Assembly (NCBI GenBank): GCA_019247235.1
Contig: JAFAPG010000291.1
Span: 1 to 18,603 of the forward strand
Direction of reading: 5' to 3'
From: Acidobacteriota bacterium
GTDB lineage: Bacteria > Acidobacteriota > Terriglobia > Terriglobales > Acidobacteriaceae
Length of the DNA: 18,603 nucleotides
Shown here: piece after piece, positions 1 through 7,765 of the stretch
How positions within the stretch are numbered: the first letter of the stretch is position 1
Layout of the letters: every line of letters starts with the position of its first letter
Position numbers and translations under genes: made by a program
Notes under the pieces: generated by a model
Told to the model about the DNA's origin: nothing
Seen by the model: the letters and a program-made list of their open reading frames with translations, nothing else
Databases searched by the model: none

Positions 1-2156
1 CCATAATCGGGCCGCAACTTCAGGGCCGCCTCAAAATCCTGGATGGCCCGGGTGGCCTCGCGAAGATCGTTGCGCACATAACCCCGATTCATGTAGGCGG
101 TGGCGTCGTTAGAATCAAGTGCCAAGGAACGGGTAAAATCTGCCTCCGCCTGGCGCGGATGGCCGGTATGCGCGTTTACATAGCCGGCCACCAGGGGAAG
201 ATCCTTATCCTTGGGAAGGACCGGCTCGAATTCCTGGACGACTTTGTATGCTTCGTCGTAGCGGTTCAGAAAGAGCAGATCGTAGGCCAGGTACACCGGA
301 GCTTCCGGATCACGCGGCAACAGGCGGATGACCTTGTAGCCGAGCTCAGCCGAGGCCTGGTAGTTTCCGCTGAAACTCAGATAGCGCTCTTCCTCGCGCA
401 TGACCTGGGGATTGTCATTGATGATCGGGGTGGCCGAGGCGCGCGCGATCCAACGCTTTGCCACCTCGAGCTGATGGCCAGGAGCCTCAAGCGCCGAGTT
501 AATTCCCCCGGCGACCACGAGCGGGTTGCGGGGCGCCAGCTCATGCGCCCGTTCGTAGCTGGCTTGAGCGCGATCGTATTGCCGGGTGGCAGTATAAAGA
601 TCTCCCAAGGCAAAATAGGGGACGTAATCGCTCGGGTAAAGATCCTTTAGCTTTAAGAAATACTTCTCGGCCGAGACCGGGTCGCGCAAATCACGCGAAA
701 GATATCCAAGAGCGGTCAGCCCGGCGTGGTTTGTGGGATCGAGCATGAGGGCGTGCTTGTATTGCTCAAGCGCCTGCTCGGATCGATTGAGTTTCCATAA
801 TAGGTTGGCGTAATTGAGCTGAAGATTGATGTTGTTGGCATCAAGCGTCATCGCTTCCTTCAGGTCGCGCTCGGCAGAGGCCATGTCATTGGAACCTTCC
901 TCAATCAGAGCCCGCAGGCGCAAGTATTCCGGTCGCGTCTGCTGGTCGGTACCGGGGATGCTCATCAGCGTGCGGCGAGCGGCTTCCAATTCGTTATTCG
1001 CCTCGGTTGCCTGATCGAGGCGGCGCTCAATTTCCGACAAACTAAGGTGCAACGATACTGGGTAGAGCGGACCTTCAGGAACTGCCTCGGGCAAGTTACG
1101 GAGCGCGATTTGATACTCTCTGACCGCCTCCTCGTTTTGGTCCTGGAGGCTGTAGATTTCTCCCCGTATCGAATGCAGGCGATAGCTATTAGGATCGGCG
1201 GCCTCGGCGCGCTTTAAAAAGGCGCTCGCCTGCTCAAATCCACCCACTGAAACCAGCGCCTGAGCCGCACTTAGTTGCAGTCCCGGGTCGCTGGGCACGC
1301 GGTTGGCCGCCTGAGAATAGGCGTCTGCCGCTTCCCGCTTCTTACCCGCCAATCCATAGGTATAGCCCAATTCAGCGAGCGTGTCGCGACTGCGGGCAAC
1401 CGCTTTCTGCAATAAGGCGATCGCCTCGTCATAGTTGCCGTTGTCCCGGTAGAAGCTAGCAACCGCCCGCAGGATGCTCGGATCCTCGGGCGCGCGAGCG
1501 ATGGCACGATTCAAATACTGCTTATAGGCCTCGGGCTGATTAAGTTTCTGATAGGTACGCGCAATCAGCAAATCGGTGCGGGCGTTTGCCTGAAGCGCCT
1601 CGGCCCGCTTCAAAAGGTCGAGGGCCGTGTTTGGCTCTTCGCTCATGGCCAGCTCTCCCGCCAACTCCAAATCGGTCACACTCTTCGGGTTGGCGGCAAG
1701 AACTTTTTTCAGCAAGTCTTGGGCTTCGGCTTGCCGTCCCATCTTGGCGTAGGTTTGCGCCATTCCGGAAAGCCCTTCGATCGAAGCAGGTTTTCTGGCC
1801 AAGCCCCGCCGGTAGCCCTCGAGGGACAGTCGGTAATCACCGCTCAGCCGGGCGGCATATCCCAATAAAAACCAGAGGTCGGCATTCTGGGGCGCGGAGT
1901 TGGCGGCGCGATTGGCAGAGCTTACCGCGGTACGATAGTCCCCGCGCTCAAGAGCTTGTCGCACCGTGCGTGCCTCTCGCGCTACTTCAATGCTCGATCC
2001 CCAACCGAGAGTATTGTTCGATTCTGAGCTTTGGGGCGCGCTGCTCCTTGATTTTCCTTTTTGCGCGCTTGCTGGCTGATGAATTTCAAACGTCTGGCCT
2101 TGAATCAGGCCAGATGCCATTAGCAACAGGACCATAGAAATGATTTTTCTATCCAT
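1..2156 (-). CDS. Secreted TPR-repeat protein (partial, 3' end beyond left edge)
   Basis: An uninterrupted minus-strand frame runs from an ATG at 2156 to the left edge, giving 718 residues with no stop. The start is chosen because an export signal follows at once (MDRKIISMVLLLMASGLIQG, cleavage near residue 20). A low-complexity Ser/Gln/Lys linker comes next. From about residue 60 on there are about sixteen 34-residue TPR units with the usual pattern of small residues at positions 8 and 20 and Pro near 32, for example units ending LARKPAS, LAANPKS, MLDPTN, LKLRPDY. TPR arrays are protein-protein scaffolds, and an exported one would act in the periplasm or on the envelope. No enzymatic domain is seen in the visible part. 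No strong Shine-Dalgarno precedes the ATG. It is divergent from the envelope cluster at 2383. The specific partner is unknown, and the C-terminus could hold another domain. Confidence 0.88.
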   Translation of the reverse strand, partial: MDRKIISMVLLLMASGLIQGQTFEIHQPASAQKGKSRSSAPQSSESNNTLGWGSSIEVAREARTVRQALERGDYRTAVSSANRAANSAPQNADLWFLLGYAARLSGDYRLSLEGYRRGLARKPASIEGLSGMAQTYAKMGRQAEAQDLLKKVLAANPKSVTDLELAGELAMSEEPNTALDLLKRAEALQANARTDLLIARTYQKLNQPEAYKQYLNRAIARAPEDPSILRAVASFYRDNGNYDEAIALLQKAVARSRDTLAELGYTYGLAGKKREAADAYSQAANRVPSDPGLQLSAAQALVSVGGFEQASAFLKRAEAADPNSYRLHSIRGEIYSLQDQNEEAVREYQIALRNLPEAVPEGPLYPVSLHLSLSEIERRLDQATEANNELEAARRTLMSIPGTDQQTRPEYLRLRALIEEGSNDMASAERDLKEAMTLDANNINLQLNYANLLWKLNRSEQALEQYKHALMLDPTNHAGLTALGYLSRDLRDPVSAEKYFLKLKDLYPSDYVPYFALGDLYTATRQYDRAQASYERAHELAPRNPLVVAGGINSALEAPGHQLEVAKRWIARASATPIINDNPQVMREEERYLSFSGNYQASAELGYKVIRLLPRDPEAPVYLAYDLLFLNRYDEAYKVVQEFEPVLPKDKDLPLVAGYVNAHTGHPRQAEADFTRSLALDSNDATAYMNRGYVRNDLREATRAIQDFEAALKLRPDY

Positions 2157-2382
2157 GGGTGCGGTGCGTGGTCGAATCGCGGTAGTAATCCCCGCAAAGT
2201 CCCGATTTCTCCCCTTCCGCGACGACCGACGTTTCAGATGCAGGGCAGGAAATTGCGGTTGGATTCTGAGATGCACCTGAGAGCTCGAAACTCCACAACC
2301 CAAGGGACTTGTCGCGTTTCTCGGCCCAAACGACTGAGCTCGCCCTGAGCAAACCTTAGTCGCCGAAGTTGAATCCAAGCGG
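2157..2382. promoter_or_regulatory. Divergent intergenic region with unresolved promoters
   Basis: These 226 bases separate the leftward TPR gene from the rightward envelope cluster, so promoters for both must lie here or inside the gene ends. I could not find a convincing -35/-10 pair on either strand. A 67-codon minus-strand frame occupies most of the region but overlaps the TPR start and resembles no family I know. Confidence 0.35.
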
Positions 2383-4164
2383 GTGCTCACATTCTTGAGT
2401 GGGGGGAAGCAAATTACTGTGGAGACGAGCTATTTGTCGCGACCTGTTCCGCTGCGCTTCATCGTATTGCTCGCGCTGGCCATTCACGGTCCACTGCTCG
2501 CGCTGCAGGTACCGTTCACAACCTCCTACGACGCAAACTTTCACGTATTTTTCGCTTCGCACTATGCTCATCACTGGTTCGATCCGTGGAACCCAAAATG
2601 GTTCGCGGGATTCTCCCAAACCACCTACCCTCCTTTAAGCCATCAATGGATTGCTTTGCTCTCCTACGTGTTCGGTTTGCGCATGGCCTACTTGTTGGTG
2701 CAAATGACCGCCGTGCTGTTAATCCCGGTCAGCGTTTACCGCTATGCTCGCCTGTGGGTGAATGAGCGTGCCAGCAGCTACGCATCATTGTTTAGCGTAT
2801 TTTTGGGCGCCTTGACCTTCTTGGTGTACTCCGCGGGTCAGCTGCCGACGACCCTGTCCGCCCCCTTATATCTGCTGGCGGTGCCATATTTCTATGACTG
2901 GTCTCGCTCCGCTGATGTCACGGCGCTTCTGAAAGGCTTGGCCCTCACGCTGACGGCCGGGGCCGTTCACCACGTAACTTTGCTCTTCGGCTCTATCTTA
3001 TTTGCTTTTCCCGTGCTTTGGCTCGCCATCATCGACCGTGGCGAGGAACGAAGCTCGCTGGCGGTCGCGATCCGAGCAGTGGCTTTTGCCATACTCGCGG
3101 GAATTGGGCTTGGGGTCGTGTTGCTTCCCTACTGGCTGGCTATTATCCGCCACCCAATTCGCCAAATGCCGATTTATCATGCCAGCCGCACCAACCTGCT
3201 CCTGAACCTAGATTACTTAACCAACTACTTCTTCGTTCCCTACGGCATGCTGCTCCTGGCCATGCCCTTCCTGGTCTGGTACGGCGCTCGCAATCGAAGG
3301 CTGCGTCCTCTGGTACTAGGATTTTGGATCACATTCCTTTTCGGTCTCGGGGGAACGACTCCGGTACCCAAATGGCTCCTGGGGCGCGCCTTTGAAATCC
3401 TCACCTTCGAGCGCTTCACGCTCTCGGCCGCATTGATGTCTTTGCCAATCGTGGGCTTGCTGGCGGAGCGGTTGGTCGATCGCTACCGGCGAACCGCGGT
3501 GGTTGGCTTAGCGTTGGCGGCGCTCGTAACCGTGATTTTACCCATGGCCTGGCTGGCGCTCAGTCCCTTTACCTCTAGCGCGAATCTGAATGTTGATCCG
3601 GTTGATGCTTTTCTCAACCGTGACGGTCACGATCGCTTCCGTTATTTGACCTTGGGTTTTGGCAATGCGCTATCGAAAGTGTCCACTTATACCGTCGCCA
3701 ATAGCGTAGACGGAGAATATAACTCCGCGCGCCTGCTTCCCGAATTCACGCACTATGGCACGGCACAACTCACCAGTGCGAAATTCTTTGGTACGGCGGG
3801 TATGGAAGCCCTGCGCATGATGCTGCGCCATGCCAACCACTACGGTCTGAAATACATTTTTATTCACGATTCCTACTACGAGCCCTTAGTGAGCTTTGCC
3901 GGCTGGAAGAAAGTCGAAAGCTACGACAATGGTTCTATCAGCACCTGGTCGAAGGAAGACGTCCCGCCGGCCCGCCCTTTCCCTTCCGATGCTATGCCTA
4001 CGGCGCTTGAGGGCTTGCTATGGGGTACGTTGCCCCTTGGCTGCAGTATTTTGGCAATTCTATTTTGGTTTCTGATTCCTGACCGCGCCCGCTTGCGTTC
4101 CGACATGCTGCTTTCCTTTCCCGCACCGGACCGAGAAGGCGCCTTAGTGAGCGAGGTTCGCTGA
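2383..4164 (+). CDS. Polytopic membrane protein, GT-C-like / PTPS-related domain
   Basis: The protein has 593 residues from a GTG at 2383. A second GTG at 2419 has a purine-rich GGGGGGAAG stretch upstream and may be the true start, shortening the protein by 12 residues. A first membrane helix (about 25-42) is followed by an extracytoplasmic loop with Asp50, His54 and a PPL motif at 84-86, the arrangement of GT-C glycosyltransferases and of the family called 6-pyruvoyl-tetrahydropterin synthase-related membrane domain. About ten helices follow, then a soluble stretch (about 415-540) and a last helix near 548-566. GT-C enzymes move sugars from polyprenyl carriers on the outer face of the inner membrane, so such a role is inferred, not shown. 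Its stop overlaps the ATG of the next gene by one base (TGATG), implying translational coupling. Confidence 0.8.
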   Translation: MLTFLSGGKQITVETSYLSRPVPLRFIVLLALAIHGPLLALQVPFTTSYDANFHVFFASHYAHHWFDPWNPKWFAGFSQTTYPPLSHQWIALLSYVFGLRMAYLLVQMTAVLLIPVSVYRYARLWVNERASSYASLFSVFLGALTFLVYSAGQLPTTLSAPLYLLAVPYFYDWSRSADVTALLKGLALTLTAGAVHHVTLLFGSILFAFPVLWLAIIDRGEERSSLAVAIRAVAFAILAGIGLGVVLLPYWLAIIRHPIRQMPIYHASRTNLLLNLDYLTNYFFVPYGMLLLAMPFLVWYGARNRRLRPLVLGFWITFLFGLGGTTPVPKWLLGRAFEILTFERFTLSAALMSLPIVGLLAERLVDRYRRTAVVGLALAALVTVILPMAWLALSPFTSSANLNVDPVDAFLNRDGHDRFRYLTLGFGNALSKVSTYTVANSVDGEYNSARLLPEFTHYGTAQLTSAKFFGTAGMEALRMMLRHANHYGLKYIFIHDSYYEPLVSFAGWKKVESYDNGSISTWSKEDVPPARPFPSDAMPTALEGLLWGTLPLGCSILAILFWFLIPDRARLRSDMLLSFPAPDREGALVSEVR

Positions 4165-5273
4165 TGAAAAATGTTTTGGCCGTTTTTATTGTCCTTGCCA
4201 CGGGCCTTTTTGTGGTCTTGGCGTGGTTCCAATCAGGCGGGGGAGAGCGTCGCCAGATGCGTAGCGCCAGCACGCCCGAGCAGGCAGCTCGCTTCCTACT
4301 ATCCGAGATCCAGGACCGCAACTTCGAACGGGCCTATGAGCAGCTGGCCAATCGCAGCGACGTCGACAAGAAGACCTTCATTCGTGAGTTCAACGGAAGC
4401 GATGGAAGCCTTTTGACTTACGCATCGCTTGAAACCTTTGACGTGTGGGGACTACGCACGGACGCGCAGGAGGCATCGGTGCGGGCGCGGCTGCATTACA
4501 CAACCGCCGTGGGCCCGCTCGATGATGTGCGCGACATCAAGCTTGAACGTAGGGGTGAAACCTGGAAGGTCCTTTGGCCGGTGAATCCCACCCCCAAGCT
4601 GCCCCCCCAAGTCATTCCGGTGAATTATTTGCGCTGGGATGTCATTAACCCTCGGGATGGCGATGATTGGGGGGTGCAAAGCGTCGACTCTCCGCAGGTG
4701 CGCATTATTTCCATGAACGCCATCTCGCGACCCGATAGCGTCGTACTGGTGGGGGAAGTGGTTAACGAAGACTCGGTGCCCGCCTACGTGAATGTTGGGG
4801 CCACGCTTCTAGACGCGAGCGGTGCTGAGCTGGCACAAGAAAGCAGTTTTGACAAAATCTCCCACACCTTGCTGCCGAAACAGGTCTCGCCCTATCGCAT
4901 CGACTTTCCCAACCTACGGCTCGAGCGGGTGAAAAAAGTGCGCATGGATGTGAAAGCGTTGCTCGAAAGCGCGAGCGCCGATCCGGTCATTGAAATCAGT
5001 CAGCAAAAAATCGAAACCGATCCGCTGGGCAAGCAAGTCCTGAGCGGCCAACTGGTGAATGAGAGTGGGCAGGTGGTCAACATCCCCCATGTCATCGCCG
5101 CTTACTACGACAGCAACGGCAAAGTCATCTGGGTCTCCGATGGATACGTTGCGCAGGCACTCCTGCCCCAAGTTCCCGTTCCCTTTGCTGTGGATCTCCC
5201 GGCCGAAGTGGCAAAAAACGTTCATAGCTACCGTGTCGTCGTGAACCATTTCAACACCACCGCGCAAACATGA
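4164..5273 (+). CDS. Membrane-anchored protein with NTF2-like region and two FxLYD-like domains
   Basis: The 369-residue product starts at an ATG sharing one base with the previous stop. Residues 4-22 form a signal anchor, so the rest lies outside the inner membrane. Residues about 36-140 (beginning STPEQAARFLLSEIQDRNF) look like an NTF2/DUF4878-type fold with a helical start and a strand ending WKVLWPV. Two similar beta domains follow, about 178-262 and 275-362. Each has a G-x-(V/L)-x-NE core, a Leu-(D)-x-G turn and a LLP segment, resembling FxLYD or cell-surface Ig-like domains. The two halves look like an internal duplication. No catalytic site is visible. Position between the membrane GT-C-like protein and other exported proteins suggests an accessory part of the same envelope system. 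The function is unknown. Confidence 0.75.
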   Translation: MKNVLAVFIVLATGLFVVLAWFQSGGGERRQMRSASTPEQAARFLLSEIQDRNFERAYEQLANRSDVDKKTFIREFNGSDGSLLTYASLETFDVWGLRTDAQEASVRARLHYTTAVGPLDDVRDIKLERRGETWKVLWPVNPTPKLPPQVIPVNYLRWDVINPRDGDDWGVQSVDSPQVRIISMNAISRPDSVVLVGEVVNEDSVPAYVNVGATLLDASGAELAQESSFDKISHTLLPKQVSPYRIDFPNLRLERVKKVRMDVKALLESASADPVIEISQQKIETDPLGKQVLSGQLVNESGQVVNIPHVIAAYYDSNGKVIWVSDGYVAQALLPQVPVPFAVDLPAEVAKNVHSYRVVVNHFNTTAQT

Positions 5274-6124
5274 AGCCAGGCTTTCCAATTCTGCTGGTAA
5301 TGGTCGCAAGCCTCAGCGCGTGGGCGGCCGAGATGCATGCTCCCGCCCAAGTAACCGCCGGAACTAGCCTTGCCATTGCCACGAACGGTTCCGGGCGGGG
5401 CACGTTCTACCTAATCGGGCCTGCCAAGGTAAGCAAGCGCGACATTCAGATGGGCTCCCAGATTTCCGTTGACGCTGATGAACTGGAGCGCGCCGGGCGC
5501 TACCTGGCAATTCTCTGCGCCTCCGATGGCTGTACGGCAACCAATTTCTCAGTCATTGCGGCGGCTCCGAATCGGCTTAGCCTGCTGGTCCATCCTTCGC
5601 GAGTTCCCGTGGCCATGAGCAACGGCATCACCACCGTGGCTTTTGTCTTCGACAACTTTCGCAATCTGGTATTGAAGTCGGCTCCGGTCGAATTCACGAT
5701 CCTGCCCAAGGATGGAAGTGAACTGAGAGCAACGCGGCAGAGTGAACACGGAGTCGCCTGGGTCACGATGACCTCGGCGCGAAAGGAGGGAATCACGCGA
5801 ATCGGAGCGTCGGTTGGTCATGCCAGCGAAGTGCGGGTGGTTCAGCAGGTAGCATCTGATGCCTGCAATCTGCGAATCAAGGCCAGCCGAGTCAATCGTG
5901 AACTGCTGGTTGAAACTGATCCGGTTCGTGATTGCTCCGGCAACCCAGTGCCCGATGGCACGGTGGTGAGCTTCACCATGACCGACATGGGGGGAAAGAC
6001 CACCGTGGATGTTCCTATCAAACGAGGCATTGCCAAAATCACCATGCCGATTAAGGGCCGCGCCCGTATCTCGGTTGCTTCCGGTGTGGTCACAGGAAAC
6101 GATCTTGAGGTCACCGGCGGATAG
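5270..6124 (+). CDS. Exported Ig-like beta-domain protein
   Basis: The protein has 284 residues. Its ATG overlaps the preceding stop in an ATGA arrangement. The N-terminus is a classical signal peptide (MKPGFPILLVMVASLSAWAA, cleavage near 20). The mature part is almost all beta, with Ig/invasin-like features: a segment with a Cys pair (LCASDGC, near 81-86), a middle domain starting near LSLLVHPSRVPV with a VxFVFDNFxN core typical of bacterial Big_1-like folds, and a C-terminal domain with CSGNPVPDGTVVSF, a common turn in invasin-type Ig repeats. No enzymatic motif is present. It is probably a periplasmic or surface structural/binding protein of the cluster. The family assignment is by fold feel only. 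Confidence 0.72.
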   Translation: MKPGFPILLVMVASLSAWAAEMHAPAQVTAGTSLAIATNGSGRGTFYLIGPAKVSKRDIQMGSQISVDADELERAGRYLAILCASDGCTATNFSVIAAAPNRLSLLVHPSRVPVAMSNGITTVAFVFDNFRNLVLKSAPVEFTILPKDGSELRATRQSEHGVAWVTMTSARKEGITRIGASVGHASEVRVVQQVASDACNLRIKASRVNRELLVETDPVRDCSGNPVPDGTVVSFTMTDMGGKTTVDVPIKRGIAKITMPIKGRARISVASGVVTGNDLEVTGG

Positions 6125-6125
6125 C

Positions 6126-6659
6126 ATGAAAAACCAGCTGCGTTCGTTTTTTATCTTCCTGACAATCTGGGTTGCGGGGCTCCTGCTGTTGAGGTTTTCC
6201 GTCTCTGCCGGTGAGCTTCCCCGGGTCGAACTCAGCGCGGACAACATTCAACCCCGTCCTATCGAGGATCTGACCGCAAAAAGCGTGCCTCGCGACTATG
6301 CCTTGGCATGGCAGTCCATGGAACGGGCGCTCGAGGAGAACCGTTCCGAGCTGCTCGACGCTTACTGGACTGGACTGGCAAAAGACGATCTCGCCAGCCG
6401 CATTAAAACCCAAATCGGGGCGCGCCTGCGCACTCGCTATGTCGACGGCGGCCATAAACTCGAGGCCGTCTTCTACTCTCCTGCAGGCGACGCCCTGGAG
6501 CTCAAAGACCATGTTCATGCTCAACTACAGATCCTCGACGAAGACAAGGTCGTCTATCAGGAGGCGATGATTGTAGATTACATGGTGCTCATGACTCCAG
6601 GAGCGGATCGCTGGCTGGTGCGAGACCTCGAAGCTCTGTCCCCGGCCAAGCCTGAGTGA
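6126..6659 (+). CDS. Small exported protein of unknown function
   Basis: The protein has 177 residues. I place the start at the ATG one base after the previous stop, because this yields a signal sequence (MKNQLRSFFIFLTIWVAGLL...SAG) and a GGCGG sequence sits about 7 bases upstream. The same frame is open further upstream, but that would only overlap the Ig-like gene. The mature part is mixed alpha/beta: a helix around SMERALEENRSELLDAYWTGL, then a strand-rich half with RLRTRYVDGGHKLEAVFYSP and a C-terminal DRWLVRDLEAL. The general layout resembles NTF2-like or DUF4440-like small exported domains, as in the gene two places upstream, but I do not recognise a family. Tight packing suggests it works with its neighbours. 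Confidence 0.68.
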   Translation: MKNQLRSFFIFLTIWVAGLLLLRFSVSAGELPRVELSADNIQPRPIEDLTAKSVPRDYALAWQSMERALEENRSELLDAYWTGLAKDDLASRIKTQIGARLRTRYVDGGHKLEAVFYSPAGDALELKDHVHAQLQILDEDKVVYQEAMIVDYMVLMTPGADRWLVRDLEALSPAKPE

Positions 6660-6717
6660 CGGCCACTCGGAAAAGCGTTTGCGGATGCAAATTTCACAAA
6701 CCGGCCCCTCTGTCTCC

Positions 6718-7701
6718 ATGCGATATCTGTCAATAATTTTGTTGTTGTGGGCTGGGTTATTCCTGGTCACCGAAACCAGTGGTTGTTATCGCGCTTCAGT
6801 TCGGCAATCGATCCGTCAGGCAACTCGAGGAGTTCGGCAACCCACTCGCATTCTGGCTGATTACCAGCCCTGGTTTGGCTACCCGGAGCACATTAACGTT
6901 GGATACTCGACGCAAGATCCCGCGGTGCTGCACAAGCAAATTCAAAAAGCCAAACAAATGGGCATCTATGGCTTTGCCGTCGACTGGTATGGCGAGCGCC
7001 AACCATTTGAGGACCGCAGCTACGCGCTCCTTGAACAGGTAGCGCGGGACGACCATTTTCATGTTTGCCTGATGTATGACGAAACCGAGGAAGATAATGG
7101 TCATGCCACCGACGAAACGCTCGAGGCTTTCGAGAAAGCCTATCGTGATTACATTGGTCCAGATGCCCCCGCCCGTCAGGCGTATGTGACCTACGATGGC
7201 CACCCCATAATATTTGTCTTTCCTAAACGCGGAAATACAGATTGGGACCGCGTTCGCCAGGCAGTTCAGCAATGGGTCAATCCTCCCATCTTGCTCTACA
7301 AAGATGATCCTCCCCCGCAATACGAGAAAGACTTTGACGGCTACTACGCCTGGGTCCATCCTGACCAGGCCTGGGATCCGAAAGGCGGCGATTGGGGAAA
7401 GCAGTATCTCGAACACTTTTACGTCGGCATGAAGGAACACCCAGGCAAGATCATCGTGGGCGCGGCTTGGCCCGGATTCAATGACAGCAAAGCCTCCTGG
7501 AGCTTAAACCGACACATCGACCGCCGCTGCGGACAGACCTTTGAAGATACCTTAAGGATTTTTCATCAGTACGATAGCGAGCATCCCATTCCTTTCTTGC
7601 TCATCGCCACTTGGAATGATTACGAAGAGGGCACGCAGATTGAAAATGGAGTTTCGGATTGCCCGGCTGGGGAAAAGACCCAAGTTGCCCAGCGCCAGTA
7701 A
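6718..7701 (+). CDS. GH99/GH71-like glycoside hydrolase lipoprotein
   Basis: The protein has 327 residues from the ATG at 6718. An in-frame ATG at 6685 and a TTG at 6679 are alternatives, but 6718 gives a compact signal peptide ending in a lipobox-like TSGC with Cys23. The mature protein begins with a DYQPWFGYPEH segment (about 48-58), then GIYGFAVDWYGE (about 82-93) and CLMYDETE. It ends with TWNDYEEGTQIENG (about 298-311). These are landmark motifs of (beta/alpha)8 enzymes related to GH99 (endo-alpha-mannosidase/mannanase) and GH71 (alpha-1,3-glucanase), where the terminal motif carries acidic active-site residues. GH99 usually reads N-E-W-x-E-G; here the first Glu is Asp301 and the second is Glu304. 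Probably a surface or periplasmic polysaccharide-acting enzyme. The substrate is not predictable. Confidence 0.78.
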   Translation: MRYLSIILLLWAGLFLVTETSGCYRASVRQSIRQATRGVRQPTRILADYQPWFGYPEHINVGYSTQDPAVLHKQIQKAKQMGIYGFAVDWYGERQPFEDRSYALLEQVARDDHFHVCLMYDETEEDNGHATDETLEAFEKAYRDYIGPDAPARQAYVTYDGHPIIFVFPKRGNTDWDRVRQAVQQWVNPPILLYKDDPPPQYEKDFDGYYAWVHPDQAWDPKGGDWGKQYLEHFYVGMKEHPGKIIVGAAWPGFNDSKASWSLNRHIDRRCGQTFEDTLRIFHQYDSEHPIPFLLIATWNDYEEGTQIENGVSDCPAGEKTQVAQRQ

Positions 7702-7765
7702 GAATGACCAACCCTGGGGCAAAAGCTCACATCGAAGCGCCCGGGGGCCTATCCGACTCGCTTAT

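Noticed and set aside
1586..2137. 183-codon plus-strand frame
   Set aside because: It lies opposite the TPR gene, whose reading frame is continuous and rich in clear repeats. The product is Arg/Ser/Pro-rich, typical of an antisense shadow.
2149..2352. 67-codon minus-strand frame between the divergent genes
   Set aside because: It overlaps the TPR gene start, has no recognisable family and no ribosome binding site, and occupies a region expected to hold promoters.
5549..6247. 232-codon minus-strand frame
   Set aside because: Antisense to the Ig-like gene and the next gene; no family features.
6796..7440. 214-codon minus-strand frame
   Set aside because: Antisense to the GH99/GH71-like gene, which has strong family motifs in the plus frame.
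7616..7765. N-terminal extension of the nucleotidyltransferase into the previous gene
   Set aside because: It overlaps the glycoside hydrolase coding end by 86 bases and is basic low-complexity sequence. An ATG at 7766 begins the family-like part.
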